Part shown: piece after piece, positions 50,561 to 62,001 of the stretch
How the letters are laid out: each line of letters opens with the position of its first letter
Numbering within the stretch: position 1 is the stretch's first letter
Origin: Mallotus nudiflorus
Lineage: Eukaryota; Streptophyta; Magnoliopsida; Malpighiales; Euphorbiaceae
Length of the DNA: 64,000 nucleotides
Direction: 5' to 3'
Assembly (NCBI GenBank): GCA_947683625.1
Contig: CANTUR010000279.1
Location: 2,264,501 to 2,328,500, forward strand
Position numbers and translations under genes: made by a program
The notes under the pieces: model-generated
Told to the model about the DNA's origin: nothing
Database searches by the model: none
Seen by the model: the letters and a program-made list of their open reading frames with translations, nothing else

Positions 50561-52600
50561 GACAATTTAAGTGTTCTTTTGAACCCAAACCTTTCTTGGT
50601 CTTGGTTGGTTAGTCTCAAGATAATCCAAAGGAAGCAAATTCATGTATCGTATTCTATAGAAGCACACATTATTAGTGTGTTCTTTGATCATGTAATATG
50701 AATATATAACATTTTCAAATTTGTTTCTCTTAGGATTATATGGTTTCCTAGTATATGAAATTTACTTTTTGTGTTGTGGTGGTAAGTGTCTCCTAAAATT
50801 ATTTTGAGTCATAGTGTGAGACATGCATTGACAATGACAATAAGTATTTTAATAGGTTTGTGCAACATGTTTAGGTGCATTATGTTGTGCAACATGCTTA
50901 TAAGTGTTATGTCTAATGTACATCTAAGCATGTTTAGGTTGTGCTTTTATAGCATGAAACCTACCTCTTTGTGTTATATAGGATTAGGTCTTATAAGACT
51001 TTCCTTTAATATTTGACACATGAGACTTATTAGCTTTAAAAGCTTGAGTCTCAATCAATTTAGAGGTAGAAGAAGTGGAATTATATAATGCTTTAACAAA
51101 ATTGATATGTGATGATAAGGAAGAAGAAGGCATTCCATTTACATATCCTATTCCATAAGTATTTCCATGGAGTTTTTCAAAGTCAAGTAAATTATCTAAA
51201 CTCTCTTTTCCTCTTTTAAATTTGTAAATGGAATTCTTTAGCTCTAATGTCTCATTAGAAAGCTTATGATTTTCATCACTTGCTTTCTTGAGTTACTCTT
51301 CTAAGAAATTTGAAGATTTTAACTCACAAGAAAGTTTTTCATTTGATTTAACAATCTTAGCAAGTTCATTCTTTAAATATTTAAATTTTTTTTATCAAGC
51401 TAGTTAACTTATATTTACATTATTTATTCTTAAAAAGTAAGCTTTTGCATTTAACTAAGAGTTTGCTCATAATAAAGCTCTTATTATCATCATCATAATC
51501 ACAGTAATCATCACAAGAGGAGTTAGAAGTAAATGGTACCTCATTTTCATTTTCAAGAGCTATAAAGCAAAGGTTAGCCACTTCTTATTATTCCTCTTCC
51601 TTTTCGAATTTAGAGAAGTCATCCTAAGTAGCTTTGAAGGCCTTTTTTTCTCTTTTGCTTCTTTGTTCTTGAATTTTAGTTTGGGGCACTCATTTTAAAT
51701 GTGATCCGGTTTCTTACATTCATAGCAAGTAACCTCTTTAGTTTTCTTCTTGCCTTCTCCTTTGTACTTCTTGTTAAAGTCTCTTGTTCTTGAGGCATTT
51801 TTCTTTCTTAAGAACTTCTTGAAGTTCCTAGTGAGCATGACAATGTCACCATCTTTATCATTAGAATCTTTAATACTTTTCTCTTTACTATCTTCTTGTA
51901 AAGCCTTTAAAATAATTATTTTTTTCTTCTCTTCCTTCTCTTCTTACTCTTTACCTCTTTGCTTAATTGTAAGCTTTGTGTTAAAAGCTTTCTAATAAGC
52001 ACATCTATTGATAAGGTAGAGAGGTCTTGAGCTTCCTCAATTGAAGTGACATGAGATTCTCAATCCTTTTTAGGTAGGATTCTTAGAATGTTGTTATTCA
52101 ACTCTTCCTTAGAGAAATGCTTTCCAAGTTTCTTGAGAGTTATAAGAAGATCATTGAGTTGATTAGTCATCTCCATGATTAACTCATGAGGCTTCATCTT
52201 GAAGAGTTCATATTCAAACATGTGAAGTTGAATCTTCTTGCTTCTTACTTGTACATTGCCTTCATAATGGTTCTGTAAGGTCTCCCATATTTCTTTAGTC
52301 AAAATTCAATGTTGAAGTTTGCCTCCTTCTTCTCTTGACATGAAAAAAGACTACAGTGATCAAAACATTCTTATTTTTTTAGTTTTCTTCCTTTTGTTCA
52401 TTATTCCATTGACTTTTCAAAAGAGCTATTTGTACACCATAAATGGTAGCTTTAAGTGGTTCCCAACCTTTGAGAATAGCTTCCCAAAGTTTAATGGAAT
52501 CACAATCTAAATATAGCTCCATTTTGAACTTCCAATGTGGGTAATCACTTCTATCAAAGAATGGTCTAAGTGAAGAAATATTTTGAAATTCACTCCCCAT
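50561..52600 (-). pseudogene. Element G gag (Ty1/copia, UBN2-like)
   Basis: The minus-strand start at 52600 gives MGSEFQNISSLRPFFDRSDY and PHWKFKMELYLD, the start of a copia gag. The next piece (52060-52302) reads EIWETLQNHYEGNVQVRSKK and MTNQLNDLLITLKKLGKHFS, the gag core. A zinc knuckle CYECKKPDHI-x-NECP lies at 51686-51727, with a TAA inside it. The intervening part (50561-51680) is Lys/Ser-rich and broken by stops. The primer site is 38 bases upstream. Confidence 0.82.
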
Positions 52601-52638
52601 GATCTTGTATCATAGTAATAAAGTTCCCAGAATTCAAG

Positions 52639-52650
52639 CTCTGATACCAA
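52639..52650 (-). other. Element G primer-binding site
   Basis: The complement reads TGGTATCAGAGC, the initiator-Met tRNA site, two bases from the LTR end at 52653. Confidence 0.9.
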
Positions 52651-52652
52651 AT

Positions 52653-53718
52653 GAAAGTGCCTTAGAGGGGGGTGAATAAGGCTAATGAAGGATTTTAGAA
52701 AAAATAAAATGAATTTAAGGAATGACTAATAATTGAAAGAGAATATAATAAGAAGATTAATAAATATAGAAATTTAAGGAGTTTAGATTTTCAACAATCC
52801 TATGTCTCTACCTAACTTATCCCCAAGTTAGGATTTTTCAATACCCATCTTATTCACAAGATTGAGATTACAAGAGTTTAAGGCTCACTCTATAACCTTA
52901 CACAAATAAGAGTTTCATGGCTAACTCATCAACTAATTCCTAAGTGTTTTAGTGGCTAAACACTTAAACCAATTCCACTAGAAATATACCTCACTTCTTT
53001 TTAAAATATCCCAAGAATTACATGAAGATGAAGTCCTATTTCTATCACACAAGAGTTAATCAATATAAAGAATATTGATATAAAGGAAAAAAATGAAGCT
53101 TAATGAATGCATAAAGAGTTTTTTATAATAAAAGAGTAATGTAATGTCTATTCTTATTATCATAACTCTAGAACATATATTTATAAATTAAGCTTCAAAG
53201 ATATGGTTGTTGGAGCCAATGATTATATCTCCAACATCTATTTCCTTCAATAATTTTAAAAATATGTCCGTTGGATTTTTATGAAATTTGATATTACTAT
53301 AGAAGCAAGGCTTCAATCAAGCCCTTTACTTTCTATCACCATGGCAACCTTGTTTCAGCTGTAGCCCTCCAACATCTCTTTCCTTTAATAATTTCAAAAA
53401 TATCCATTGGATTTTTATGAAGTTTGATGTCACCATAGAAGCAAGGCTTCAATTGCAACCCTCTACTTTCTGTTACCATGGCAGAATTGCTTCAGTCATA
53501 ACCATTTACTTGAGCTGAATTACAAGCTTTCTATCACCATGGCAGCCTTGCTTCAATCATATCCCTCTATTAAGTTGAATTATGACTTGGCTTTCATTGA
53601 GAGTAATGTTGTACCTATGCTTATAATCGCACCTAAACAAAGAACATTAATGATCCAAAGATGTTTGTTAGAGTCAAAATAGGAATGGATTAACACTTGA
53701 TCATTCAAATGTTCAACA
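52653..53718 (-). mobile_element. Element G 5' LTR (minus strand)
   Basis: This 1066-bp LTR pairs with 31415-32502. On the minus strand it starts TGTTGAACATTTG and ends GGCACTTTCA. The internal duplication of about 138 bp (53233-53370 and 53371-53506) is present in both LTRs, so it predates insertion. The two LTRs differ visibly more than those of element E, in line with E having inserted later. Confidence 0.88.
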
Positions 53719-54219
53719 ATGGTTATGGCTAAGACAAATCAACTCAAGGTGGAAAGGGGACTAGACAAAGTTTTGTGTAGTTTTGACATGGCTGTGTCTA
53801 AGAACAAACATGACATTATGATGTTTTAAGGTAGTTGTGTTTAAAAGAAAATAATTTGGGACAATAAATGCAAATGGTTGTGTGTCTTTTCAACACAGTT
53901 GTGTGTTGCGAATAGCTATGTTTAGTTTTGAATTTTTTATTTATTTTGTTATTTAAGATAATTTTTTAATTAGGGATAATTTTATATATATCTAGATTTT
54001 TTATTTTATTATTATTTTAGCTTTCTACTTTAATTAGGATTTTATTTAAGGTTGGTGGCTTGTATTTCCTAACAATATGTACTTTATGGTTTTATTTAGA
54101 GAGACTTTTATCTCTTTATTCAATTGTTAATAAAGCTTTACCTTGTTTTCTTTAGATTGAGAATTTAGTCTCTGTGTTTGAGAATTATTATCCTTATTGA
54201 TCAGTCATGTTACACACAA
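53719..54219 (+). mobile_element. Element D 5' LTR, right piece
   Basis: After the duplicated ATGGT, sequence similar to about 58260-58680 runs in the same order: AGTTTTGACATGGCTGTG, then AAATAATTTGGGACAATAAA, TTTAGTTTTGAATTTTTTAT and GAGACTTTTATCTCTTTATT. It ends near ACACACAACA, just before a primer-site-like sequence. The two LTRs are quite diverged, so D is the oldest part of this cluster. Confidence 0.7.
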
Positions 54220-54224
54220 CATCA

Positions 54225-57200
54225 TGTAATATCCCGTGTTTTTAAATATTTTAATACTGTATCGGGATATGCACTGTTAATATTTCTGTATAATTATGAT
54301 ATTTTTTTTTACGAGTTAATATGTATTTAAAACTTATTTTAATTATTGTATATTATTTTAAGTGCTTTACGTAAAATTTTCCCGAGACTTGCATTTTCGG
54401 GGAATTTTTCACGTAAATAATTTACTATTAATTATTTTAATTAGATTTACGGACTTGTATAAACTCATATATATTTTTAAAGTACTAAATAACGTATATA
54501 TGTGTATTTATTTAATTAGGGTTTGATTAATTACCCTAATATTTTATTATTTATTTATTAGTTTTATTGTTATTTAATTATTTTTATTTAGTATTAAATT
54601 TTTAAACTATTAAGTTATATGTGTGTGGTGTATATTTAATGTGTGTGATTTTATATTATTTTAATATATAGTGTAAAGTATATATATATACATATATACA
54701 TTTAATATTAAAACAAATTATAAAGTTTGAATTATTTACAAAACTGCCATCCACCCTCCTACTTCTTCCTGACGCACGCCCGATCACCAACCACCGCCTG
54801 TCATGCCGTTTTCTTGACGTCGGTGTGCCTCCCAGCATGCTACCTCCTTCCCCAGCCTTCTCTGCCGCCAGCAGCGCTCTATTCCATCGAGGTTTGGCCG
54901 GAATTAGCTCGGGAAGCCGAAACTTTGGCCACCGTCATTCACGACGTTTTCGGCCACCGTTTTCAACACCAACAGTCTCTTTCTTCTCCTTGAGCTCCGG
55001 TGAATGTGATTCCAAGCTTTGTTTCACTTAAAATGGTCTTGATTTGCTTCGGTTTCGATTTTGGTAATTCGGCCATTTTAGGGTTCTTTATTTTTTTGAA
55101 CTTCAATTTGATTGATTCATGAAAAATTCCTTCACAAATATTTTTCCCATTAGCTTAATCTACATGTGTCAATTTTTTTAGAATTTTTTGAGATTATTTT
55201 GATTTTTGGGTATTTTTGAATATTTTATTATTATTTTCTAATTTTCAAAAATTAATTAAATAAATTATGAAATTGTGTTATATGATAAATATAGGTGTTG
55301 AAATGAATTATAGAAATTTATTTGGAACTTTTATGAATTTCTATGTATTTATTTTGAATTTATTTATATTTATGTAATTTTGGAAAATTAGCTTAATTAT
55401 GTTTTTAATTGAAATTAATTGGTTAATTGAGTTTAATTATTGATATTATTGATAAATATGTTGATAAAATTAATTTTTTGCAATTATATTATTTTTTGGT
55501 GAATTTTTGGAGTAATTTTAGTATATTCATATATATAGGGGTATTTTGGTAATTTTACCCTAAATTGACAAAAAAATGTAATTTAATTGCTTTTAATAGT
55601 CATTTAAGGTATAAAAATGATTTCTACAAATTATTTAGTATTTTTAATTAATTAAAACTATTTTTCGTGAATTATTTTCAATTATATATATAATATACGA
55701 TTTTTCTAATAAAATGAGTTTTTATCGGTTTTTACTGTGTTTTAAGGTTAATTACGTAATTTCTACTTATTAAATGTATTTCTGTGATATAAGGGTATTT
55801 TTGGTATTTTTATATTGTTTTGTGATTGTGGACCCCGGTCGGTAGACTGTAGTTTGGAGTCCGACCGAGGGGTTGTGATTGTAATTCTACGTTTATTTTC
55901 GAAGTGTGTTTCTTTGCAGGGCCAGCTCTACTCTTTGAGTAGAGAGATGTCCATTTTACAGGGGAGGTTCTGTCGAATTTTTGGTAGAATTCTCGTAAAA
56001 CATGATGTCCGGTCGAACCCTAATTATGTTTCTGTGTCTAATATTCTAGATCGAGTTTCTAGGATTTTCTATTAGGTTTATTCTGATGTCGGTTATTTTT
56101 GTTTGTTTAGTTGCGTCGAGATCGAGACCTAGTGGACCAGGCCCGTCGGACCCATCTCGAGGAGCGCACTAAGTGTGAGTTACTATTTTATATATATATG
56201 TTTATGGTGCATGATTTTAGAAATATATGTTTTATTTTGATTAAATATGCATAATGATTTAATTAATACTTAAGTTTATTTTTAGTTTATTTTCGGTATA
56301 TTTTGGTATATTTTCAAATTATATGCATGTTTTATTAATAATTATTCTTAAAATGTTTTATCTACATCCTTGGTATATTCTTAGTTTATTTTGTAATTAT
56401 ATTGGATTTATTTGATGTATATATACTCGAAATATACCTGGTTTACTTTTGGTATATCTTTAGTATATATATGGTTTATGTTGCAATTTATTTCAAATTC
56501 ATGCATCATTTACTTTTATGAATGTATGCTTTATATCTTAATGAAGGATATCAATAGAACGTGCTACCTAGTGGGCAGCACTAGGACCAAGTACGTACCG
56601 GTACGCTTATAGTATTTAGGCTATATTACTAACCATGTGTGGATGTTGATTGGATATGATTATTTGATGTGTTATATGATTTGGGAGTGTGATTGCTGGA
56701 GCTCGGTTGACCAAGTGTCTCGGGGCCAATCACACTGATAGTCAGACTGCTAGAGCTCGGTTGACTTAGTGTCTCGGGGCCAGTCTACTATCTAAATGGA
56801 TCAAGTGATTATATTTGGAATAAGTGAGCCTATAAGGCTAGAGTGTTGTCTAACACTGTTTTCGAGGTTACGATATTCTAAGGTTCTATTTGATCCTTCA
56901 TGAACTATGATTTTTAATAAAAATATATATAAAATGATTTTATTGCATTTGTGTGTATTTGCTTGTATATATACTTAGTATATATATACTGTTGACTGTG
57001 TGCATCGGCATTTAGTATGCATGTATATATATTATAGTAATTCACTCAGTGAGGTCTGACTCCCCTCCGTTGACTATTTTTCAGGAGAGTCATCATCTTC
57101 AGACCTCAGTAGTAGGTCTGTACGCCGGATTTCTTCCGCCCCGGCTTCTTTGTGTAAACTGCTTATCTGAGTCTTGAGTTTTATTTTTATAATCTAGACA

Positions 57201-57474
57201 CTGTAGTAGTTGTAAATAAATTGTGGATTTTATGTAATATATTTGTGTGAGTTATGTATTTTAAGAAGTTGAACTGGATTTGTATTAAAAGAGTTTATTT
57301 ATATATGAGATATGGATTTTTATCTTGATAATTATGATTTTATTTCCACTGCATTAAGAGCTGTTGTTATTATTATTGCATGTTTATTTTATTTTTAGGC
57401 TTGCTACAGATTCCGGATTCGAAAGAATTCCCGTTCCCTAGCACCGGTCGTGGCCCCTGTTTTGGGTCATGACA
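54225..57474 (+). mobile_element. Solo LTR (chromovirus type), perfect 5-bp duplication
   Basis: This 3250-bp sequence starts TGTAATATCCCG and ends GGGTCATGACA, flanked by CATCA at 54220-54224 and 57475-57479. Its length, ends and internal landmarks resemble the LTR of element E but are clearly diverged (TCGGCCACCGTTTTC near 54951, GAGGTCTGACTCCCCTCC near 57049, CGCCGGATTTCTTCC near 57123). No internal coding region is attached. It therefore looks like a solo LTR left by recombination between two LTRs of a related family. Confidence 0.85.
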
Positions 57475-57479
57475 CATCA

Positions 57480-58218
57480 GTTGGTATGAGAGTGAGTTTC
57501 TCCCAATTGATGGCTAATATTGGTAGTAGTAATGGCAACCAATCCCAAGACAGTGATTGGGGATTGCAGGTTGATTGGAGAGCAATCGAAGTGCAACAAC
57601 AATTAACTCAAAATATAATATGGCAATTGGAGTCAATTTAAAACCTAATGCAAGCGTTATTGAGAGTTAAAGGGTATATGAATGATGTTGTTGAACAAGG
57701 TAGAGGAATTGGCCCCATTGGACCCATCATTAATCCTATTCCCAATAATCAAGCAAAGGAAAAAAATGGTGAATTATGTTGAAGATACTTTGAGAAAAAA
57801 GTTGGTCTATGGTTATTTTGCAATTCAACTTTGAGAAGAAGATGAGGTATCTTTGATGGTTGAAGAAATTGAAAGAAAGCGATGTGGAGATTGAAGAAGA
57901 AATTAATGATGGTGTTGAAAAAAAAATAATTATGATGTTAAAGATTTCAAAAGTCAGGTGAGTTTGTTAGAAAATCTAGAAGCTCATGATGTAGTGCTCA
58001 AGATCTTTTTTATAAGCTATAGTATATTGATTTCCTTGGATTCAAAAAATTTGATTGCATTACTATTAATCATCTTCTATAAATTTTTGGTCTCATAAAA
58101 TGTTGAATTGAAGTAATTTTTTTTGAATTTTTTCTCAAAGGTGTTAAGTTATTCAAATTAAGATGACTTTAATTCTCAAGCACAAACTTAAAGATGAGTT
58201 TTCTATAAGTGGAGGTGA
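57480..58218 (+). pseudogene. Element D primer-site-like sequence and short gag-like relic
   Basis: Directly right of the duplicated CATCA, GTTGGTATGAGAGTG is a diverged initiator-Met primer site. The following frame (57508-57641 and on) reads MANIGSSNGNQSQDSDWGLQ and VQQQLTQNIIWQLESI, then stops. This could be a gag N-terminus, but there is no firm domain match. The sequence ends with a purine-rich AAGTGGAGGTGAC tract (58208-58220) beside the 3' LTR. The internal region is only about 0.7 kb, so D is either a deleted or a non-autonomous element. Confidence 0.5.
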
Positions 58219-58690
58219 CTAACATGGGGTGTTTATGAGTGCATGAAAGTCATACATAGCTGTGCATATCCTCTACAAGGTTGTACCTAAGGTAGATAAA
58301 CTTAAGGTGGAAAGTTTGGAACCACACATAGTTGTGTGTAGTTTTGACATGGTTGTGTGAAGTTTTGACATGACTGTGTTTGCAAGCAAATAATTTAGGA
58401 CAACAAATGCAAATGGCGGTGCAACTTTTTGACACAATCGTGCATCACAAATAGCTATATTTAGTTTTGAATTTTTTGTATTTATTTTTTTATTTAAGAT
58501 AAATTATTTAGTTAGGGATAATTTTGTATTTATCTACAATTTTTATTTTATTCTTACTTTCATTTTCTACTTTAGTTAGGATTTATTTAGGGTTTGTGGC
58601 TCTTATTTCTTATAAACATGTACTTTAAGGTTGTGTTTAAGGAGACTTTTGTCTCTTTATTTAATTTTCAATAAAAGCATGTACACTAAA
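58219..58690 (+). mobile_element. Element D 3' LTR
   Basis: CTAACATGGGGTGTTTATGA to about 58680 matches the two pieces of the 5' LTR (31374-31414 and 53719-54219). The similarity fades after AATAAAAGCATG, so the right end may be truncated. The exact LTR start and the target-site duplication are uncertain. Confidence 0.65.
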
Positions 58691-59802
58691 ATTTATTTAG
58701 GATTTATTAAGACTTTTGTAGTGACTCACTTGGTGATTGACAAGAAATATTACAATAAGTAATAATTTTTTTCAAAAATATAATAATTATTACTTTAATT
58801 TATACTTATTTATTTATGAATATGTTGGATTTTTAATTATGGTTGCCCATAACGGGTTTACCCATTCCAACTTGATTTTTTTAAAAAAGGAGTGCAACTG
58901 TCAAAAAGGCAATTGCCTCCAAAATTATAGGGGCAATTGCTCTTAGAAAATGTACAAAAAAAAAGTATGTAATAAGAAAGAGGATGAAGAATAAGAAAAA
59001 CAACATAAAACAAAAGGCTATGAAAACTCTCCCAAATAAAGACAAAATTACTAAAGTAAATACAATTAGTGTTTTTCCCCTTTTTAGTGTGATTAACATT
59101 AAAACTTAGTGTTTATACAATCTACTTATGGAATCATCAAAAGGTATATGATCCAAACTTAATTATGATTTTAATTCTACATTATAATAACAATATCAGA
59201 GTATAATTGATGATTTCCATGTTAATTTGTTGATTAATTTCATTTTTATGCTTGAAAATGATGAATTATATGTATATGAACATGATTATGGTTGCAACTT
59301 CGTGCTTTTTTTTTTGTTTTATATACTATGTTTCATGATACTTTTTACATGCATTTGTAGTTCATAATGCAAGCTTTAATTTGATATAAAGAACAGAGAA
59401 AGTTAGGGTGAATCAAAGTTAAACCCTTAGAAAGTCATTTTCTGAAATTAATTTCAAACTTAGAAAAATCTCAAGGTTGATGATGATATGTTAATGTACT
59501 ACTTATAGGTCTTGAATTAGAAATTTGGTTGCATCATTAAACTTAAAACAATCGAAAATAGGGGGTAGAAAAAAGTTTAGAATCGAAATAATTCTTTAAG
59601 GCGACGAGTGGAATACACTTTCCACTACCTAAAAGTGGGCAAAGACTAGTTGTTATTTTACAACCAACCAAACAAGGCCTTAACAGCCCACGTGTAATGG
59701 CGGCACGTGAAGGCATTCCAAGTGGTTGTTTTTTACATTGTCGGTACCACTGGATTCCTTTTTTGTAGATTTTTTCTATATAATTAAAATAATGTTTGTA
59801 TT
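58691..59802. other. Intergenic sequence
   Basis: AT-rich, without a supported gene. A 12-bp palindrome AGGCAATTGCCT lies at 58907-58918, with a second GGCAATTGC nearby at 58933. The short open frames here are not convincing. Confidence 0.4.
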
Positions 59803-60518
59803 TGTTAGACTATTAACACCACATATCTCCATATTGGTACGATATTGTCCACTTTAGGCCTAAACCCTCATGGATTTGCTCTTGGGCTTTACTCCAAAAG
59901 GCCTCATACCAATGGAAATATTTGTCTATCCTTATATACCTATAATCCTCTCCACTTCTAGCCAATGTAGGACTTTGGTCGTATAGCCAACAATCCTCCC
60001 CTCAAACAAAGGACCACTGCGGTTCCTCTCAAATGATCATATATCCATTCACTTTCTACCAATTAGGATTCCTCTCCACTTCACCATGTTGGGATTAGGA
60101 CACGTCAATGAAGCATCCAGAGAGCACTACCTGACTTGAGAGTTTGGCTCTATCTAAGTAAACTACTCTTCACTGTGTTAGGGTCAAGACACATCCATGA
60201 AGTATCTAGAGCACACCGCCTATCCAATAGAGCTCATCCACGAATCATTGGGGCCTCTACTACCTTTGTTCGGCATTCCGAGGATTCATAGACCATAGCT
60301 AACTTCAGGGCATGACTTTGATACCACTTGTTGGACTATAGACACCACATATCTTCACAATAGTATGATATTGTCTACTTTGGGCCTAAACCCTCATGGA
60401 TTTACTCTTGAGTTTTACTTCAAAAGGTCTCATACCAATGGAAATATTTGTCTATCTTTATACACACATGATTCTCTCCACTTTTAACCAATGTGGGACT
60501 TTAGTCGTGTACCAAACA
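59803..60518 (-). mobile_element. TRIM (miniature LTR retrotransposon)
   Basis: Two direct repeats of about 190 bp, 59803-59992 and 60329-60518, both begin TGTTRGACTAT with ACACCACATATC shortly after, and end CCAACA or CAAACA. They enclose 336 bp without coding capacity. On the minus strand TGGTATCAAAGTCATG (primer site, 60313-60328) follows one LTR. The purine tract TGAGGGGAGGAT (about 59993-60004) precedes the other. Flanking 5-mers are GTATT and ATATT (one mismatch). The element depends on enzymes supplied by others. Confidence 0.85.
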
Positions 60519-61620
60519 ATATTAAATTTATTTATTTGTTTTTAATTTTTTCTTTGTGAGAAAATAAAAAAATCGTGATAAACTTATTTAGTTAAGAAAA
60601 ATTCTAAAAAAAATACTATTAATTTTCTATAAAGTCGAGATCCAATGGTTTATGTTTGTGAAAATTAATTTTTCGATTCATTTTAATAATTAAAAAATAT
60701 AATTTTCATTTAATGTTTTTTACTAAAAGTTCATAAAAAAATTGTATATTTATTCGAAAATTATGATTTTAGTTTTCAAAATTTTCTAAAATTAACAACC
60801 CTATATATGATAGTTTATACTTGATTGTGTTTTGAGTTAATATTTGGACCTATGTATTTTTATTTTATATGAGTTAGCTTGAAATTTATTAATAGTCTAA
60901 TATTTTTTTTGTTCCTTCTTTAATATGTTTAAAGAATATGTCGTACTTGAAGAAAATGCAGCGACTCATTTACAATACAGAGTTCAAAAGAAATAAATCT
61001 AATCCTAATCGACCCGTATAATTCATACTCTGCAGAACTGCGTAACATAAAAGAAAAACTTAAACAATTGCAGTAATAGTAAAAGATGTTCTTAATATTG
61101 AGTGAAATTATAGTTACTGTAAAATTGTATTTCTCGATTTCCGGAAAGAGCGCACGAAAAAAAATCCTTCTCTTTAGAAACTGTACTAGTAAAAACTTAC
61201 ATTGGCCGACAGACTCTTCCCTCATTTAAGATTTATTTTAATATTGTTGTTAAAAAAAAAGATTTATTTTAATATTCAATAAATTTATTATTTGGGCGCA
61301 CTTTCGTATTTCATGGGTTCCTCCAATCCATTGCTCCAGTAAAAAAATTTTCTCCGTTCCCTAGGAAATAACAGTTGAAAGCCATAACTCCTGTACAAGT
61401 ATATTTTCCATCTAAAATATTCAGACTATTTAGCATTTAGTTATTATTACTTTTTTTATTATCTATATCAAATGGTTAAATTTTAACACTGCAAAGAGTA
61501 TGGGTCACTTCAATTTGGCAAAAACATTTAGATCAACTTTTATGAACAAATAATTAAACCTATGCAGAGGATTGAAGGAAGATTGTATATTGGAAAGAAA
61601 CTATAGTCATTTCTGAAAAT
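60519..61620. other. Intergenic sequence downstream of NCED
   Basis: AT-rich, with no supported gene. A 98-codon minus-strand open frame (60929-61225) has no recognisable domain and is probably chance. Confidence 0.45.
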
Positions 61621-61708
61621 CATAATATTGACAGAGCAACACAGAGGAAAACAGAGACAGAAAACCAGAGAACACAATATCACATGTTCTGTAAGTATAC
61701 ACTTTTTT

Positions 61709-61714
61709 TTTATT
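61709..61714 (-). promoter_or_regulatory. Candidate poly(A) signal of NCED
   Basis: The minus strand reads AATAAA about 290 bp past the stop codon. This suits a plant 3' untranslated region but is only a candidate; transcript ends are unknown. Confidence 0.4.
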
Positions 61715-62001
61715 CATGCTCATGCACATAAAAGCGAAAGAATAAGCAGAGACCAACTGAGCTCGAATCTATCTGTACCCAAAAGCTACAAGTTGGACCC
61801 TCGAAACCTTCACTTCTTCAAGCACGGTAAAAAAAAATTAAGACAAAAAAAAAAAACACTGAAACAGAACTCAGAAACTGGGTTATAATACTCTAACAGA
61901 GGAGACCCGGGGACACATCTGCAAGCATCCCTCTGGCAAATCTCTTCTCCAAATCTGCCATCTACATACAAAGGAATCAGGATCGACTGCAGCCATCTGG
62001 C

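Noticed and set aside
54727..55031. Ser/Pro-rich open frames in the solo LTR
   Set aside because: They lie within LTR sequence with no continuation and no domain; the matching stretch in element E is also LTR.
58907..58918. 12-bp palindrome AGGCAATTGCCT as a regulatory site
   Set aside because: Short palindromes of this size are expected by chance and there is no gene nearby to support a role.
60929..61225. 98-codon minus-strand open frame downstream of NCED
   Set aside because: No domain, no neighbouring gene structure, and AT-rich codon content typical of chance frames.
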